The notes below the pieces were generated by a model that worked only from the letters and a program-made list of their open reading frames with translations, was not told where the DNA came from and did not search any database. Below, one piece after another: positions 19,301-27,420 of a DNA stretch of 64,000 nt. This DNA comes from CAYNNQ01 sp964398785. GTDB lineage: Bacteria; Desulfobacterota; Desulfovibrionia; Desulfovibrionales; Desulfonatronovibrionaceae. Both the position numbers and the translations under genes were made by a program. How positions within the stretch are numbered: position 1 is the stretch's first letter; every line of letters begins with the position of its first letter. The stretch is taken from NCBI GenBank assembly GCA_964398785.1, contig CAYNNQ010000007.1:24209-88208 (forward strand). The letters run 5' to 3'.

Positions 19301-19932
19301 TGACCCAGCTCGTACTCGGTACTGACCGGGACAACTCCCTGCTCGGGCACATTTATGACGAGGAAGATCCGGCAGTGATCTGGGCTATCCTCGTGACCAT
19401 ATTCACCGGGCAAAAGTACGGCAAGAAAGTGGGCTTCTGCGGTCAGGGTGTTTCCAACAGCAAAATACTTCGCGGATTAGTCTGTATAGCCGGGATTGTT
19501 TCCGCATCCGTGGTTCCAGATACCTACGCCCAGACTAAATACGACATAGCCGAGATTGAGAAAGAGGACATATCTCTAAAGGAACTGGGGAAATGGGTGC
19601 AGCAGCAGCATCTAAACAATCTGCACGCCCTGCTTGAGGAGTATAATTACGGCCATATCCTGAAGAAGCATTCCTCGGCCTCTGATCTCCAGGAGTGGTA
19701 CGATGGGGAATTGGCTAGATTGCAGGATCAGTTGCATGCCAATCTGGGCTCGACCAAGGAAGACTTTTATCGCCAAGAGCTCAGTAATTTCCGTAAGAAG
19801 TTCCATAAGCCGGTTATATATTCCAATTGGGATTGGGATTCTACTGTATGGGATGCCCTGAATCAGGCCGGTTTTGCCAGCTTCGAAGAGCAGGAAAAAG
19901 CCAAAGAAGCGCAGATAAAGATGTTTTGCTAA
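16363..19932 (+). CDS. Phosphoenolpyruvate synthase-related protein, long form
   Basis: A 1189-residue protein of the PEP synthase / pyruvate phosphate dikinase family, which interconverts pyruvate and PEP through a phosphohistidine. The N-terminal ATP-binding part holds VAVRSSAAGEDS near 203. The swivel domain has the phospho-His526 in GGDTSHAAITSRELGIP. The C-terminal PEP-binding barrel has SNDMTQL near 980 and the catalytic Cys1026 in GFCGQG. Classical PEP synthase is about 800 residues; the extra length comes from a charged N-terminal extension and a helical, probably coiled-coil region of about 200 residues (about 640-850) placed inside the barrel domain. Together with the upstream carboxylase it suggests control of the pyruvate/PEP/oxaloacetate node. 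The family is certain; whether it is a true PEP synthase is not. Confidence 0.88.
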   Translation: MAATQGKGKESPKNKSSKMDKLKKQLVLTGQEIKDIGEEAELLVGGKNYNTAIISTVENIRAPQFRAISSLAFHKVLDETKVHASAIRSTVDKEYDSIDWADSEINKDPDFLKKFVRRVAKKIREKPDDKGRQTTLRTFINNVVEGFAVSPEGIDQLRKRSVLVQTAILSVDLPDDVRKAVREAYSNICKEAGREKLPVAVRSSAAGEDSRKKAFAGLQDTYLNIVGEEEAVEAYHWNCASAYNLRSMTYRREAILDAVNRAENTGDNSIATKAKKEWSIENTSLSVCIMRMINPVISGTAFSADTATGCRGTDRKDLVSIDASYGLGEAVVSGMVTPDKFYVFQRDDGEEVVIRHMGYKDKKIIYDKTGTGTIVEDVDSAWVSRWSLSLAQAETVAKGVRAISQAYEGMIMDTEFCMDKWDRLWFVQARPETRWNEEFSKHPHTIFMRRMEVNPQALNDAEVIIEGNGASRGAGQGNVRFLRSALELNKINKGDILAADRTDPDMVPGMRIASAIMADAGGDTSHAAITSRELGIPAVIGIKRLEVLRALDGQEVTVDGSRGLVYKGLMPLEEVGGEIDVSQLPATRTKVGLILADVGQALFLSRLREVPDFEVGLLRAEFLLGNIGVHPLALEAYDNGTLENVVRKKLSDMEEELSKIVKDQLAEGIISFDLPLRKYVGLVTGLAQETQALTDQTGAKGTDEVLAIHRRMRELEHKWDEHLDLATKQMETLKTSTDLKEHVAIIMGYEDERMLLGNDPEERQRKQEIEDNVNRKVKEIENDPFVQDLFQRIRSLREEVAMKVSLKKDMDDVRNLPQKIADNLRLKGYRSGKELYVQTLAQGLALFAMAFYGKDIIYRTTDYKTNEYRNLVGGMLFEGQEDNPMLGYRGVARDVHDWEVDAFKQARGAFGGKNLHLMLPFVRTLEEGRSMRSYLANVHNLRSGEDGLKIILMSEIPSNAVLAKQFIQEFDGFSIGSNDMTQLVLGTDRDNSLLGHIYDEEDPAVIWAILVTIFTGQKYGKKVGFCGQGVSNSKILRGLVCIAGIVSASVVPDTYAQTKYDIAEIEKEDISLKELGKWVQQQHLNNLHALLEEYNYGHILKKHSSASDLQEWYDGELARLQDQLHANLGSTKEDFYRQELSNFRKKFHKPVIYSNWDWDSTVWDALNQAGFASFEEQEKAKEAQIKMFC

Positions 19933-19961
19933 CCCTGTAGCTTAGTTTAAGCTTTTCAAAT

Positions 19962-19997
19962 GCCCGGTACTGAAGCTACTTGGTTTGAGTGCCGGGC
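19962..19997 (+). terminator. Hairpin after the PEP-synthase-like gene
   Basis: GCCCGGTACT pairs with AGTGCCGGGC (one G-T pair) across a 16-base loop, starting 29 bases after the stop codon. A short T-rich stretch follows. It probably ends the transcript, though the T run is weak. Confidence 0.5.
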
Positions 19998-20047
19998 GCT
20001 AACTTTTGGTCCCTTTAAAAAGATTTATTTTCAGTAGGTTGTATCTT

Positions 20048-21943
20048 ATGGATAAGGATGAGGCAAAAATATTGGACCGCATCGACAGCCCGGATGCCTT
20101 GACCCGTCTGGATTCCTCCGAAATGGAGGTTCTGGCCCGGGAAGTCCGGGATTTGATAATAGATGTGGTCTCCCGGAATGGAGGCCATCTGGCCCCTTCT
20201 CTGGGCTCGGTGGAGCTGACGCTTGCTCTGCTTAAGGTCTTTGATCCCAAGGAGGATCGGATTGTTTGGGATGTAGGGCATCAGGCATACGCCTACAAAA
20301 TCCTTACCGGGCGCAAGCAGGATTTTTATTCCCTACGCCAGCTGGGCGGCATAAGCGGATTCCCCCGCCGGGAGGAAAGCCATTTTGATTCCTACGGGGT
20401 GGGGCATTCCAGTACTTCCATATCCGCCGGGTTAGGTATGGCTGTGGCCCGGGATATAATTGGGGACGACAGCCGGGTGGTTTCCGTGATTGGAGACGGT
20501 TCCATGACAGCTGGGCTGGCCTATGAAGGCCTGAACCAGGCCGGGGATTTGGACCGGGACCTGGTGGTGGTTCTAAATGATAATGAAATGTCCATATCCA
20601 AAAATGTTGGGGCATTATCTTCTTATCTGAGTCGCAAGCTTTCTTCCCGCTGGCTGGTCAAGCTGAAAAAGGATGTAGAGGCCTGGATGCGTCAGATACC
20701 GAGGATCGGGAATGAACTGGCGGAATACGCCCGACGCAGCGAGGATTCCTTTAAGAGCTTCTTTACCCCGGGTATGTTGTTCGAAGCATTTAAATTCAAT
20801 TATATGGGGCCGATAGACGGACATAATGTAGACGGGCTTGTGGATGTCTTCGAACAGGTAAAAAATTTGCAGGGTCCGGTCCTGGTACATGTTTTGACCC
20901 GGAAGGGAAAAGGATATGCCCCGGCTGAAGAGAATCCCACCTATTTCCACGGAGTGGGCTGTTTTGAGCCTGAGACCGGCGTGAGTAAAAAGAAGGCCGG
21001 TTGCGATCTGCCGAGCTACAATAAGGTTTTTGGTAAGCAGATGTGCAGCATGGCGGAAACGAATGATAGACTGGTGGCCATTACCGCTGCCATGCCCGAA
21101 GGGACGGGGTTAACCCAGTTCGAGGAAAACTTTCCGCAACGCTTTTTCGATGTGGGCATCTGTGAACAGCATGCCGTGACCTTTGCCGCTGGGATGGCTA
21201 CTCGCGGTTTTCGCCCGGTCGTGGCTATTTATTCCACATTCTTGCAGCGGGCCTATGATCAGATTGTCCATGATGTCTGCCTGCAAAAGCTACCAGTTAC
21301 CTTCTGTCTGGATCGGGGGGGGCTGGTCGGAGAAGACGGCTCAACCCACCACGGGGCTTTTGATTTGTCTTATTTAAGGCACATTCCCCATATCACCCTT
21401 ATGGCCCCAGCGGATGAACACGAACTGCAAAGGATGCTTTTGACCTGTATGGAGGTGCAGGGGCCGGCCGCTGTGCGTTATCCCCGGGGCGTGGGGACCG
21501 GGGCAGAACTGTCCGCTAATCCGGAGCCAGTGCCTCTAGCAGAGGGAGAAATGCTTAATGAAGGAAAGGATATCCTTATAATCGGGATCGGCAGTCGCGT
21601 GTATCCCGCTCTAGAGGCGGCCTGGGAAATGGAGAAGTCAGGTGCCTCTGTGGCTGTGTTCAATGCCCGTTTTGTTAAACCTTTGCCGGAGAAACAGCTC
21701 CAAGACCTTTTCCAGCGTTTTGGAAAGATTGTAATTGCTGAGGAAAATGCATTACAGGGAGGTTTTGGGTCGGCTGTTCTGGAGTTTGCTGTAGATAGCG
21801 GCATTATGCGGGGGCAGGAGATAAAAAGAATCGGGATTGGGGACCGTTTTGTCCAGCACGGAAAACAAAAAGAATTGAGAGACGCGTGTAACCTTAGCAC
21901 CCAGGGTATACAGGAAGCGGTCTCTTATTTACTAGGAGTTTGA
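20048..21943 (+). CDS. dxs: 1-deoxy-D-xylulose-5-phosphate synthase
   Basis: A 631-residue thiamine-diphosphate enzyme that condenses pyruvate and glyceraldehyde 3-phosphate into DXP, the entry to the MEP isoprenoid pathway and a precursor of thiamine and pyridoxal. Visible are the cofactor motif GDGSMTAGLAYEGLNQAG near 152, the transketolase-type DRGGLVGEDGSTHHG near 427 and a C-terminal transketolase domain with VFNARFVKPLP. The ATG at 20048 (MDKDEAK) is preferred over an upstream frame start at 20006 because it fits the usual length and has an AGG site 9 bases upstream. The thiC gene begins one base after its stop, so the two are almost surely co-transcribed. Confidence 0.96.
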   Translation: MDKDEAKILDRIDSPDALTRLDSSEMEVLAREVRDLIIDVVSRNGGHLAPSLGSVELTLALLKVFDPKEDRIVWDVGHQAYAYKILTGRKQDFYSLRQLGGISGFPRREESHFDSYGVGHSSTSISAGLGMAVARDIIGDDSRVVSVIGDGSMTAGLAYEGLNQAGDLDRDLVVVLNDNEMSISKNVGALSSYLSRKLSSRWLVKLKKDVEAWMRQIPRIGNELAEYARRSEDSFKSFFTPGMLFEAFKFNYMGPIDGHNVDGLVDVFEQVKNLQGPVLVHVLTRKGKGYAPAEENPTYFHGVGCFEPETGVSKKKAGCDLPSYNKVFGKQMCSMAETNDRLVAITAAMPEGTGLTQFEENFPQRFFDVGICEQHAVTFAAGMATRGFRPVVAIYSTFLQRAYDQIVHDVCLQKLPVTFCLDRGGLVGEDGSTHHGAFDLSYLRHIPHITLMAPADEHELQRMLLTCMEVQGPAAVRYPRGVGTGAELSANPEPVPLAEGEMLNEGKDILIIGIGSRVYPALEAAWEMEKSGASVAVFNARFVKPLPEKQLQDLFQRFGKIVIAEENALQGGFGSAVLEFAVDSGIMRGQEIKRIGIGDRFVQHGKQKELRDACNLSTQGIQEAVSYLLGV

Positions 21944-21944
21944 A

Positions 21945-23243
21945 TTGCTTAGTAAAAATAGCCTGTTGGCCGGGATATTGGACCGCTACGCGGAAACATT
22001 GGCTGGGGAAGAAGGTTTGGCAAAAGATACACTGTTCCAGGGGATACAGGAAGGTAGTATGGTTCTTTTGGCCAATGCCGTGCATGACAATGTCCGGCCC
22101 TGCCTTATCGGCCAGCCTTCGGCTGTGAAAGTAAATGCAAATATCGGGACTTCTCCCTTTATCAACGATCCGGATAGGGAACTGCACAAGGCGTCTGTGG
22201 CCGTGGAATCAGGTGCGCATACTTTTATGGATCTTTCCACTGCCGGGAACCTGGATGAGGTAAGGGATCGGATGTTGCGGGAGACAAATCGGCCTTTGGG
22301 CACTGTTCCCATTTATGCATTAGCACAGAGGTATATTGATTCCGGGGAAAGTCCGGCGAAAATGGATTCGGAAGAATTGTGGAGGGAGATCGAAAAACAG
22401 GGTGCCCAAGGGGTGGATTTCATGACGGTGCATTGCGGGGTAACCCGGCGGTCGGCTGATTTGCTTCGTAGTGAGCGGCGGATCATGGGGGCGGTTTCCC
22501 GTGGAGGGTCGTTGCTTATCCGCTGGATGGATGAGAACGGGCAGGAAAACCCTCTTTATTCCGAATTCGAACGGCTTTTGCAGATTGCCTCCAAGTATAA
22601 TATCACCCTCAGCCTGGGCGATGGTATGCGTCCGGGAGCAGGCCGGGATGCCGGGGACAGCGCCCAATGGGAAGAGGTTGTTATCCTGGCTGAATTGGCT
22701 GCCCAGGCTCGTGAATCCGGTGTACAGGTAATGATAGAAGGACCCGGGCATGTCCCCTTGAACCAGGTCCCGGCTCAGATCCAGGGGATAAAAACTTTAT
22801 GCGGGAATGCTCCCTTGTATGTACTGGGACCGCTTACCACTGATATTGCCCCTGGATACGATCATATAACTGGTGCGGTGGGGGGAGCCGTGGCAGCCAT
22901 GCACGGAGCGGATTTTTTGTGTTACCTGACTCCGGCCGAGCACTTGACTCTGCCTGATGTGGAAGATGTGCGTGAGGGAGTGATAGCTTCCCGGCTGGCC
23001 GCGCATAGTGCGGAAGTAGCCTTGGGGAGGGAAAGAGCGCAAAAAATGAACAATGCGATGTCCCGGGCTCGCGGGGAATTGGATTGGGAGAAGATGGGAT
23101 CTCTCGCCCTGGACCCCAAGAGGGTGGACGAGAGACGCAAGGATTTTGCCGGGAAAAAAGAGTGCGCGATGTGCGGGGAGTTTTGCGCTGTAAAGCTATT
23201 GACCGGCGGTTCCGGAAAAGCCAACCATTCAGGGGCCGAATAG
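21945..23243 (+). CDS. thiC: Phosphomethylpyrimidine synthase ThiC (short form)
   Basis: A 432-residue radical SAM enzyme of the ThiC family, which turns aminoimidazole ribotide into the thiamine pyrimidine. It lacks the N-terminal extension of the longer bacterial ThiC. Key parts are NANIGTSP near 65, GYDHITGAVGGA near 305 and the cluster cysteines Cys407, Cys410 and Cys414. Translation starts at TTG (21945), one base after the dxs stop, using the AGGAG that overlaps the end of dxs. The short form also includes BzaF, which makes hydroxybenzimidazole for cobamides. The pairing with dxs, whose product feeds the thiazole half of thiamine, favours ThiC but does not prove it. No thiamine riboswitch is visible upstream. 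Confidence 0.85.
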   Translation: MLSKNSLLAGILDRYAETLAGEEGLAKDTLFQGIQEGSMVLLANAVHDNVRPCLIGQPSAVKVNANIGTSPFINDPDRELHKASVAVESGAHTFMDLSTAGNLDEVRDRMLRETNRPLGTVPIYALAQRYIDSGESPAKMDSEELWREIEKQGAQGVDFMTVHCGVTRRSADLLRSERRIMGAVSRGGSLLIRWMDENGQENPLYSEFERLLQIASKYNITLSLGDGMRPGAGRDAGDSAQWEEVVILAELAAQARESGVQVMIEGPGHVPLNQVPAQIQGIKTLCGNAPLYVLGPLTTDIAPGYDHITGAVGGAVAAMHGADFLCYLTPAEHLTLPDVEDVREGVIASRLAAHSAEVALGRERAQKMNNAMSRARGELDWEKMGSLALDPKRVDERRKDFAGKKECAMCGEFCAVKLLTGGSGKANHSGAE

Positions 23244-23291
23244 GGTTTTGGATAAATCCACGCGCAGTATTGGGGGAAAAACAGAGTTGCC

Positions 23292-23747
23292 GTGAAGTCC
23301 GCTGAATGGGTGCATATGGTGGAGCTGGACTTTAACCGGGTAGGGGAACTGGTTGCCCTGGAAAACGAGATCTTTTCCCTTCCCTGGGGAGTAAAGGAAT
23401 ACATGACCTTTTTCCTCCAGGATTGCTCCCTGGGTTTTGGGGCCCAGAAAGGGTCTGCCCTGGTGGGGTTTATTACCTGTTTCAGTCCTCCGGGGGAGCT
23501 GCATATACTGAATGTGGCCGTTAAAAAAGAGCAGAGAAGACAGAAAATAGGCTCGTTTCTTATACAGACAGCATTTTCCCGTTTTAGGGAAATGCAGGGT
23601 AAGGGGTCGGTCTTTCTGGAAGTAAGACCTTCGAATGGAAAGGCGGTGGCCCTTTATCAGTCTTTTGGGTTTTACCGGATTGCCATCCGGGAAAAGTATT
23701 ACGCAGATAATAATGAAGATGCGTGGGTCATGCGCCTGGATCTTTGA
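23292..23747 (+). CDS. rimI: RimI-like GNAT N-acetyltransferase
   Basis: A 151-residue GNAT-fold protein. The acetyl-CoA site is recognisable around VKKEQRRQKIGSFLI (about 78-92), followed by FLEVRPSNGKAVALYQSFGF (about 109-128), the RimI signature, which in that family is a site for acetylating ribosomal protein S18 N-termini. It starts with GTG at 23292, where the ribosome site is poor; an ATG at 23316 would shorten it by 8 residues without harm. It lies 48 bases after thiC and is convergent with the cupin gene. Confidence 0.82.
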   Translation: MKSAEWVHMVELDFNRVGELVALENEIFSLPWGVKEYMTFFLQDCSLGFGAQKGSALVGFITCFSPPGELHILNVAVKKEQRRQKIGSFLIQTAFSRFREMQGKGSVFLEVRPSNGKAVALYQSFGFYRIAIREKYYADNNEDAWVMRLDL

Positions 23748-23769
23748 GCCTTTTTTCCAATCGGTTGCC

Positions 23770-24282
23770 TTAAGGACGTATGCAGTAATTGCGTATAAGT
23801 CTCCGGTGTTCGGGAAATTTCTGGGATAGATCTTTTCGACTGCCCAGTTCGAAATCCGAGTAGTCAAATCCGGGGGAAACGAAGCAGGTTACTAGGCTAT
23901 ATCCTTCGTTCTCCGCGGCCGGGCAGGCGGCAAACCAGGTCTGCCCTGGAATGCGGATGGTAAATGACTGAGTATTTTCCGGACACGGGCCTAAGTAGTA
24001 ATTATTTAATTCGCATTCCCCGGACAGGGTAAAAATGCGCAGCGGGTCTCCGATGCAATAATTCCATATTTCGTCGTTGGGTATCCTGTGCAGGGCGGAG
24101 AATTCCTCGTTAGGCAAAAGATAATAGATTCCGGAGTAAAACGGTCTGTCCCCGGAAAAACCGGGAGCTGGTGCTCCGCCGAAAGTGCGCGTGGAACAGT
24201 ATATGCGCCGGTAGTATCCACCTTCCGGATGAGGGGATAACCCTAATTTTTTTATCCAGTAATCTGCGGTTTGTTTTTCCAT
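23770..24282 (-). CDS. Cupin-fold protein of the DUF985 family
   Basis: A 170-residue protein. The start LGLSPHPEGGYYRRIY and the later FYSGIYYLLPNEEFSALHRIPNDEIWNYCIGDP are typical of the DUF985 / cupin_5 family, with likely metal or ligand residues in the ALHRI...EIW stretch. The family is a double-stranded beta-helix of unknown biochemical role. It is transcribed against rimI and diverges from the gene at 24374. GAGGG precedes the start. Confidence 0.85.
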   Translation of the reverse strand: MEKQTADYWIKKLGLSPHPEGGYYRRIYCSTRTFGGAPAPGFSGDRPFYSGIYYLLPNEEFSALHRIPNDEIWNYCIGDPLRIFTLSGECELNNYYLGPCPENTQSFTIRIPGQTWFAACPAAENEGYSLVTCFVSPGFDYSDFELGSRKDLSQKFPEHRRLIRNYCIRP

Positions 24283-24373
24283 ATCCCTCGGATATAATTT
24301 TCGATCAGGGAATGCAAGAGGGCATCAAGGTAAAATTTGGGGACAGGCAGGTTAAAAGGAGGAAGAGCACAAC

Positions 24374-24718
24374 ATGTTTATCCAGGGATATTCTTTTGGG
24401 AGTATGCAGGTGCAGGGCAAGAAATACAACGAGGATTTGAAGATCATAGATGGGGAGGTCGCCCCTGCTTGGTTTAGGGGGGCGGGCCACAAGGTTGCCT
24501 TGTCCGATGTCCGGGATATCCTCAAAGCCTCCCCGGATGTGGTGGTTTTTGGTCAGGGTAAACCCGGCCTGATGAAGGTCCTTCCGGAGGTATGGGAGGA
24601 ATTTGAGTCCCAGGGAATCAAGGTCGAGGAGATGCCCACGTCAGAGGCTGTAGAGCGTTTTAATGGGCTGTACGAGGCGGGGAAAAAGGTTGCAGCTGGA
24701 TTTCATCTGACCTGTTGA
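24374..24718 (+). CDS. Mth938-like domain protein (DUF498 family)
   Basis: A 114-residue protein with the features of the MTH938/DUF498 fold: IQGYSFGSMQVQGKKY at the start, WFRGAGHKV near 35 and DVVVFGQGKPGLMKV near 55. The function of the family is not established. It has a strong AGGAGG site before ATG 24374 and no co-directional neighbour close by. Confidence 0.82.
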   Translation: MFIQGYSFGSMQVQGKKYNEDLKIIDGEVAPAWFRGAGHKVALSDVRDILKASPDVVVFGQGKPGLMKVLPEVWEEFESQGIKVEEMPTSEAVERFNGLYEAGKKVAAGFHLTC

Positions 24719-24727
24719 GGTTTTCCT

Positions 24728-24782
24728 TATAATCGCGAAAACCCTCGCGGTTAAATCGGAAAAGGGCCCCGGATGGAAATTA
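24728..24782 (-). repeat. Fragment of a type B element (left end, reversed)
   Basis: Read on the minus strand it begins TTTCCATCCGG, then GGCCCTTTTCC, a GTTTAAC-like run and GGGTTTTCGCGATTAT, matching the left third of the 185-bp type B elements. The right end is missing, so this is a decayed copy. Confidence 0.6.
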
Positions 24783-24794
24783 TTGGGTCCTCAG

Positions 24795-25080
24795 TTTGAT
24801 ATGGATTTTTCTCCGCCTGATCTTTTTTGATGCCAAACTATCGGCGCGGTGTTTTATAGGCCCCGCCAAAGGGGAATGCTTGCCCCCTCCGGACTCTTGT
24901 TCTTGGGGGGGGGAGAAATTTTTTTGCTGCATTCATGTTGGTACTGTTGTCTGTCTGCATTAAGAGTTTATTCCCGGTCCGGTTTCTCCCTTTTGGCGGG
25001 GCCAAGAAAACTCGAGGGCCTCTCCTTAAAAGCATCCAAAAAGATCAGGTGGAAAAAATATAAAAAATCCGCACGCTGTT
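24795..25080. repeat. Type C long inverted-repeat element, copy 1
   Basis: The left arm (from TTTGATATGGATTT through TGATCTTTTTTGATG to GGCCCCGCCAAA) is the imperfect reverse complement of the right arm (TTTTGGCGGGGCC ... AAAAAGATCA ... AAAAATCCGCACGC). The arms are about 90 bases with about 110 bases between. No transposase is inside. A related copy is at 27075. Confidence 0.7.
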
Positions 25081-25126
25081 TCGGAGGGTCAAATCATTTT
25101 AATTCCTCCGAACAATGGGGGAGTGG

Positions 25127-26233
25127 TTACCATTCTCCGATTGCCCGGGAATAAATTCCCAGGGTTTTCTGGAGGAAATTTTCGCTACTGAGTTCAGACA
25201 TCCGTTTTTGTTCCTTTGCAAGTATATCCTGACGTCTTTCCTTGTCATGGAGCTGACGAATTTTCTCTCGCAAGAGTTCCGGTTCCCCAGGAGGGAAGAG
25301 TGCTTCCTGCGGGAGAAGTTCCGGGAGGACTCCGACCCTGGTGGAAACAAGCGGTATGTTGCAGGCCATTATTTCCATGCCGCCCCGAGCTATTGCCTCT
25401 GACCACTGCGAATTTATTATCCCCAAGTCCAAAGCGGATATGTAGTCGGCCACGTTGGGCACCTTGCCGCTAATATGGCATATATTCTCTAAGCCGTTGT
25501 CCTTTATCCATCCATGGACGGTATTTTCCGAGATGGCTGAGCTGAAGCCTATAAGCAATAGCCGGATGTCTGTGCATTGTTCCTTGTGGTAAAGGGCCCC
25601 CACAGCTTCTATAAGCTCTTTTTGTCCCTTGACCGTATCCAGTCTTCCGAGCAGTCCTAGAAGGAAATGTCCCGGCGCGACACCGAGTTTTTCCCGGATT
25701 TTTTCCCGGTTACACGCAGGGTGAAAATTTTGGAGATCCACACCTCCGTAGACCAGATGCAATTTTTCCTTTTTCAGGCCGAAATTTTGGTGGAAATGTT
25801 CGCGTATTCGGGAATTGGTGGTTATTATCGCTTGGCATAAATGCTTGTGCAGGATGCGGTTTGCTAGGTTGTTTTTGGGCAGTCTCTGATCTCCACGGGT
25901 GCGTATCAGTGCAAATTTTGTCTTTCCCCGTTGGAGAAGGGGCCAGAGAAAAAAGGATTCCCCGCGGTGGCAGTTTACAATATGGGGCTTGAATTCTCTT
26001 ACTATTTTTTGCAGTTCAGCAAGCAAAAAGATGAATCTAAATGGGTTTTTTGTGTTCAGCGGCAATCCGCGCACGGGCAGGCCCCATTCCCGAGCCTTCT
26101 CCATGGGGGGCGTGTTGGGCAGGGCCAGGATGAGTACCGGATGGCCTTTTTCCTGCAATAGTTTTCCCAGGGATAGGGCATACCAAGCGGTGGCGTTGAA
26201 CCAGCGTACATTTATAATTTGTATGGAACGCAT
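25127..26233 (-). CDS. Glycosyltransferase family 4
   Basis: A 368-residue GT-B glycosyltransferase. It starts MRSIQIINVRWFNATAWYAL, has the acceptor-side motif VNCHRGESFF near 92, and the nucleotide-sugar site with LLGRLDTVKGQKELIEA near 212 and EAIARGGMEIMACNIPLV near 302. It should add a sugar to lipid A core, O-antigen or another surface glycan. The start was set at 26233 because homologous GTs begin there; the frame extends to a TTG at 26311 without recognisable sequence. Its ATG abuts the ATG of the divergent gene at 26234 with no base between. Confidence 0.88.
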   Translation of the reverse strand: MRSIQIINVRWFNATAWYALSLGKLLQEKGHPVLILALPNTPPMEKAREWGLPVRGLPLNTKNPFRFIFLLAELQKIVREFKPHIVNCHRGESFFLWPLLQRGKTKFALIRTRGDQRLPKNNLANRILHKHLCQAIITTNSRIREHFHQNFGLKKEKLHLVYGGVDLQNFHPACNREKIREKLGVAPGHFLLGLLGRLDTVKGQKELIEAVGALYHKEQCTDIRLLLIGFSSAISENTVHGWIKDNGLENICHISGKVPNVADYISALDLGIINSQWSEAIARGGMEIMACNIPLVSTRVGVLPELLPQEALFPPGEPELLREKIRQLHDKERRQDILAKEQKRMSELSSENFLQKTLGIYSRAIGEW

Positions 26234-27046
26234 ATGCTGATTTCTGTAATAATTCCCTTTTATAACCGGGAATGGAGTCTGTCCCGGGCCGTGGATTCTG
26301 TCCTGGGACAATCCTGGTCCGATTTGGAGCTTTTACTTGTGGACGACGGGTCTACGGATCGCAGCTGCGAAGTGGGCTTAAGCTATAATGATAAGCGGAT
26401 TAGATATTTTTATCAACACCATAAAGGGGTCTCATGTGCAAGGAATTTGGGATTGAAACATTGCAGAGGAGACTATGTCGCCCTTTTGGATTCAGACGAT
26501 TGGTGGCTTCCGGAGAAACTCACCCGGCAGGTGGGGTTTATGCGCGAGACCGGGATGAAAATATCTCAGACCGAGGAAATATGGGTGCGTAACGGGCAAA
26601 GGGTTAATCCGGCAGTAAAACATGCCAAGCCGGCGGGATGGATATTTGGACCTTCCCTGGAATTATGCCTGGTAAGCCCTTCATGTGCCCTGTTTGAATA
26701 TGGCATTATCCGGGAAATAGGGTGTTTTCGCGAGGATTTGCCCGCCTGCGAGGATTATGAGTTCTGGTTGCGTGTAGGGGCCAGATATCCGGTGGGATTA
26801 CTGCCCTCGTCGCTGGTGGTAAAAACCGGGGGGCATCGGGACCAACTTTCAAATAGTATAATCGGGCTGGATCTGTATCGTGTTTATGCCTTGCTCGGTC
26901 TTTTGCCCGGGAATCTCCTTCCAGATCAGAGAAAAAAGCTTGTGCGGACTTTAAGACGAAAAGCCGAAATTTATGCTGCTGGTTGCTTGAAACGGGACAA
27001 GCCGGAAGAGGCCCGCCGGGTAATGGAAATGGTGCGCAGGATTTAA
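26234..27046 (+). CDS. Glycosyltransferase family 2
   Basis: A 270-residue GT-A glycosyltransferase. The start LISVIIPFYNREWSLSRAVDSVLGQ and LLVDDGSTD (near 35) bind the sugar nucleotide, LLDSDDWW near 87 supplies the DxD metal site, and CEDYEFWLRVG near 174 is the acceptor-side ED motif. GGA lies 6 bases upstream of ATG 26234. It is the only plus-strand gene of the glycan patch and shares the CATATG start junction with the GT4 gene. Confidence 0.9.
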   Translation: MLISVIIPFYNREWSLSRAVDSVLGQSWSDLELLLVDDGSTDRSCEVGLSYNDKRIRYFYQHHKGVSCARNLGLKHCRGDYVALLDSDDWWLPEKLTRQVGFMRETGMKISQTEEIWVRNGQRVNPAVKHAKPAGWIFGPSLELCLVSPSCALFEYGIIREIGCFREDLPACEDYEFWLRVGARYPVGLLPSSLVVKTGGHRDQLSNSIIGLDLYRVYALLGLLPGNLLPDQRKKLVRTLRRKAEIYAAGCLKRDKPEEARRVMEMVRRI

Positions 27047-27074
27047 CTCTCTCCTAAATTCGGGGTCTTAGACG

Positions 27075-27252
27075 TTTGATATGGATTTTCTCCTTTTGAT
27101 CTTTTTTGATCTCAAACTACCGGCCCGGTATTTTCTAGGCCTCGCCAAAGGGGGATGCTTGCCCTCTTCCCGCACCCAGAGCCCTATTTGGGTGCGGGGG
27201 TCAAGAAAACGCGCGGGCCTCTCTATTAAACGCATCCAAAAAGATCAAAAGA
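27075..27252. repeat. Type C element, copy 2, interrupted by a type A element
   Basis: The left arm (TTTGATATGGATTTTCTCC...) matches copy 1. Inside is a perfect hairpin CCCGCACCCA / TGGGTGCGGG at about 27169-27198. The right arm is cut at AAAAAGATCAAAAGA by a type A element (27253-27367) and resumes at 27377 with GAGAAAATATAAAAAATCC, ending near 27410. Confidence 0.7.
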
Positions 27253-27367
27253 AGAGCCTGCAAAAAATATATTTTTGCAGGCAGTGTTAAGTTTTAAGTG
27301 AAATCATATAGTTGCAATGTTTTATCTGTGCGGTTGAGTCCAGCATTCGACTTTTTGCGGTTGCCTC
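27253..27367 (+). repeat. Type A element, copy 2, 115 bp, with target duplication
   Basis: It begins AGAGCCTGCAAAAA with a hairpin to 27282 and ends TTTTTGCGGTTGCCTC. Flanks are ATCAAAAGA (27244-27252) and ATCAAAAGG (27368-27376), a 9-bp duplication with one mismatch. It has the same length as the copy at 58704 and sits within the right arm of a type C element, which shows insertion order. Confidence 0.8.
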
Positions 27368-27420
27368 ATCAAAAGGAGAAAATATAAAAAATCCACATGC
27401 TGTGTCCAGCCAATACATTT

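Noticed and set aside
19933..20047. Thiamine riboswitch upstream of dxs-thiC
   Set aside because: No CTGAGA motif or matching stems in the gap of about 115 bases.
21945..23243. BzaF (hydroxybenzimidazole synthase) as the identity of the ThiC-family gene
   Set aside because: It cannot be excluded by eye, but the one-base coupling to dxs and no cobamide genes nearby favour ThiC.
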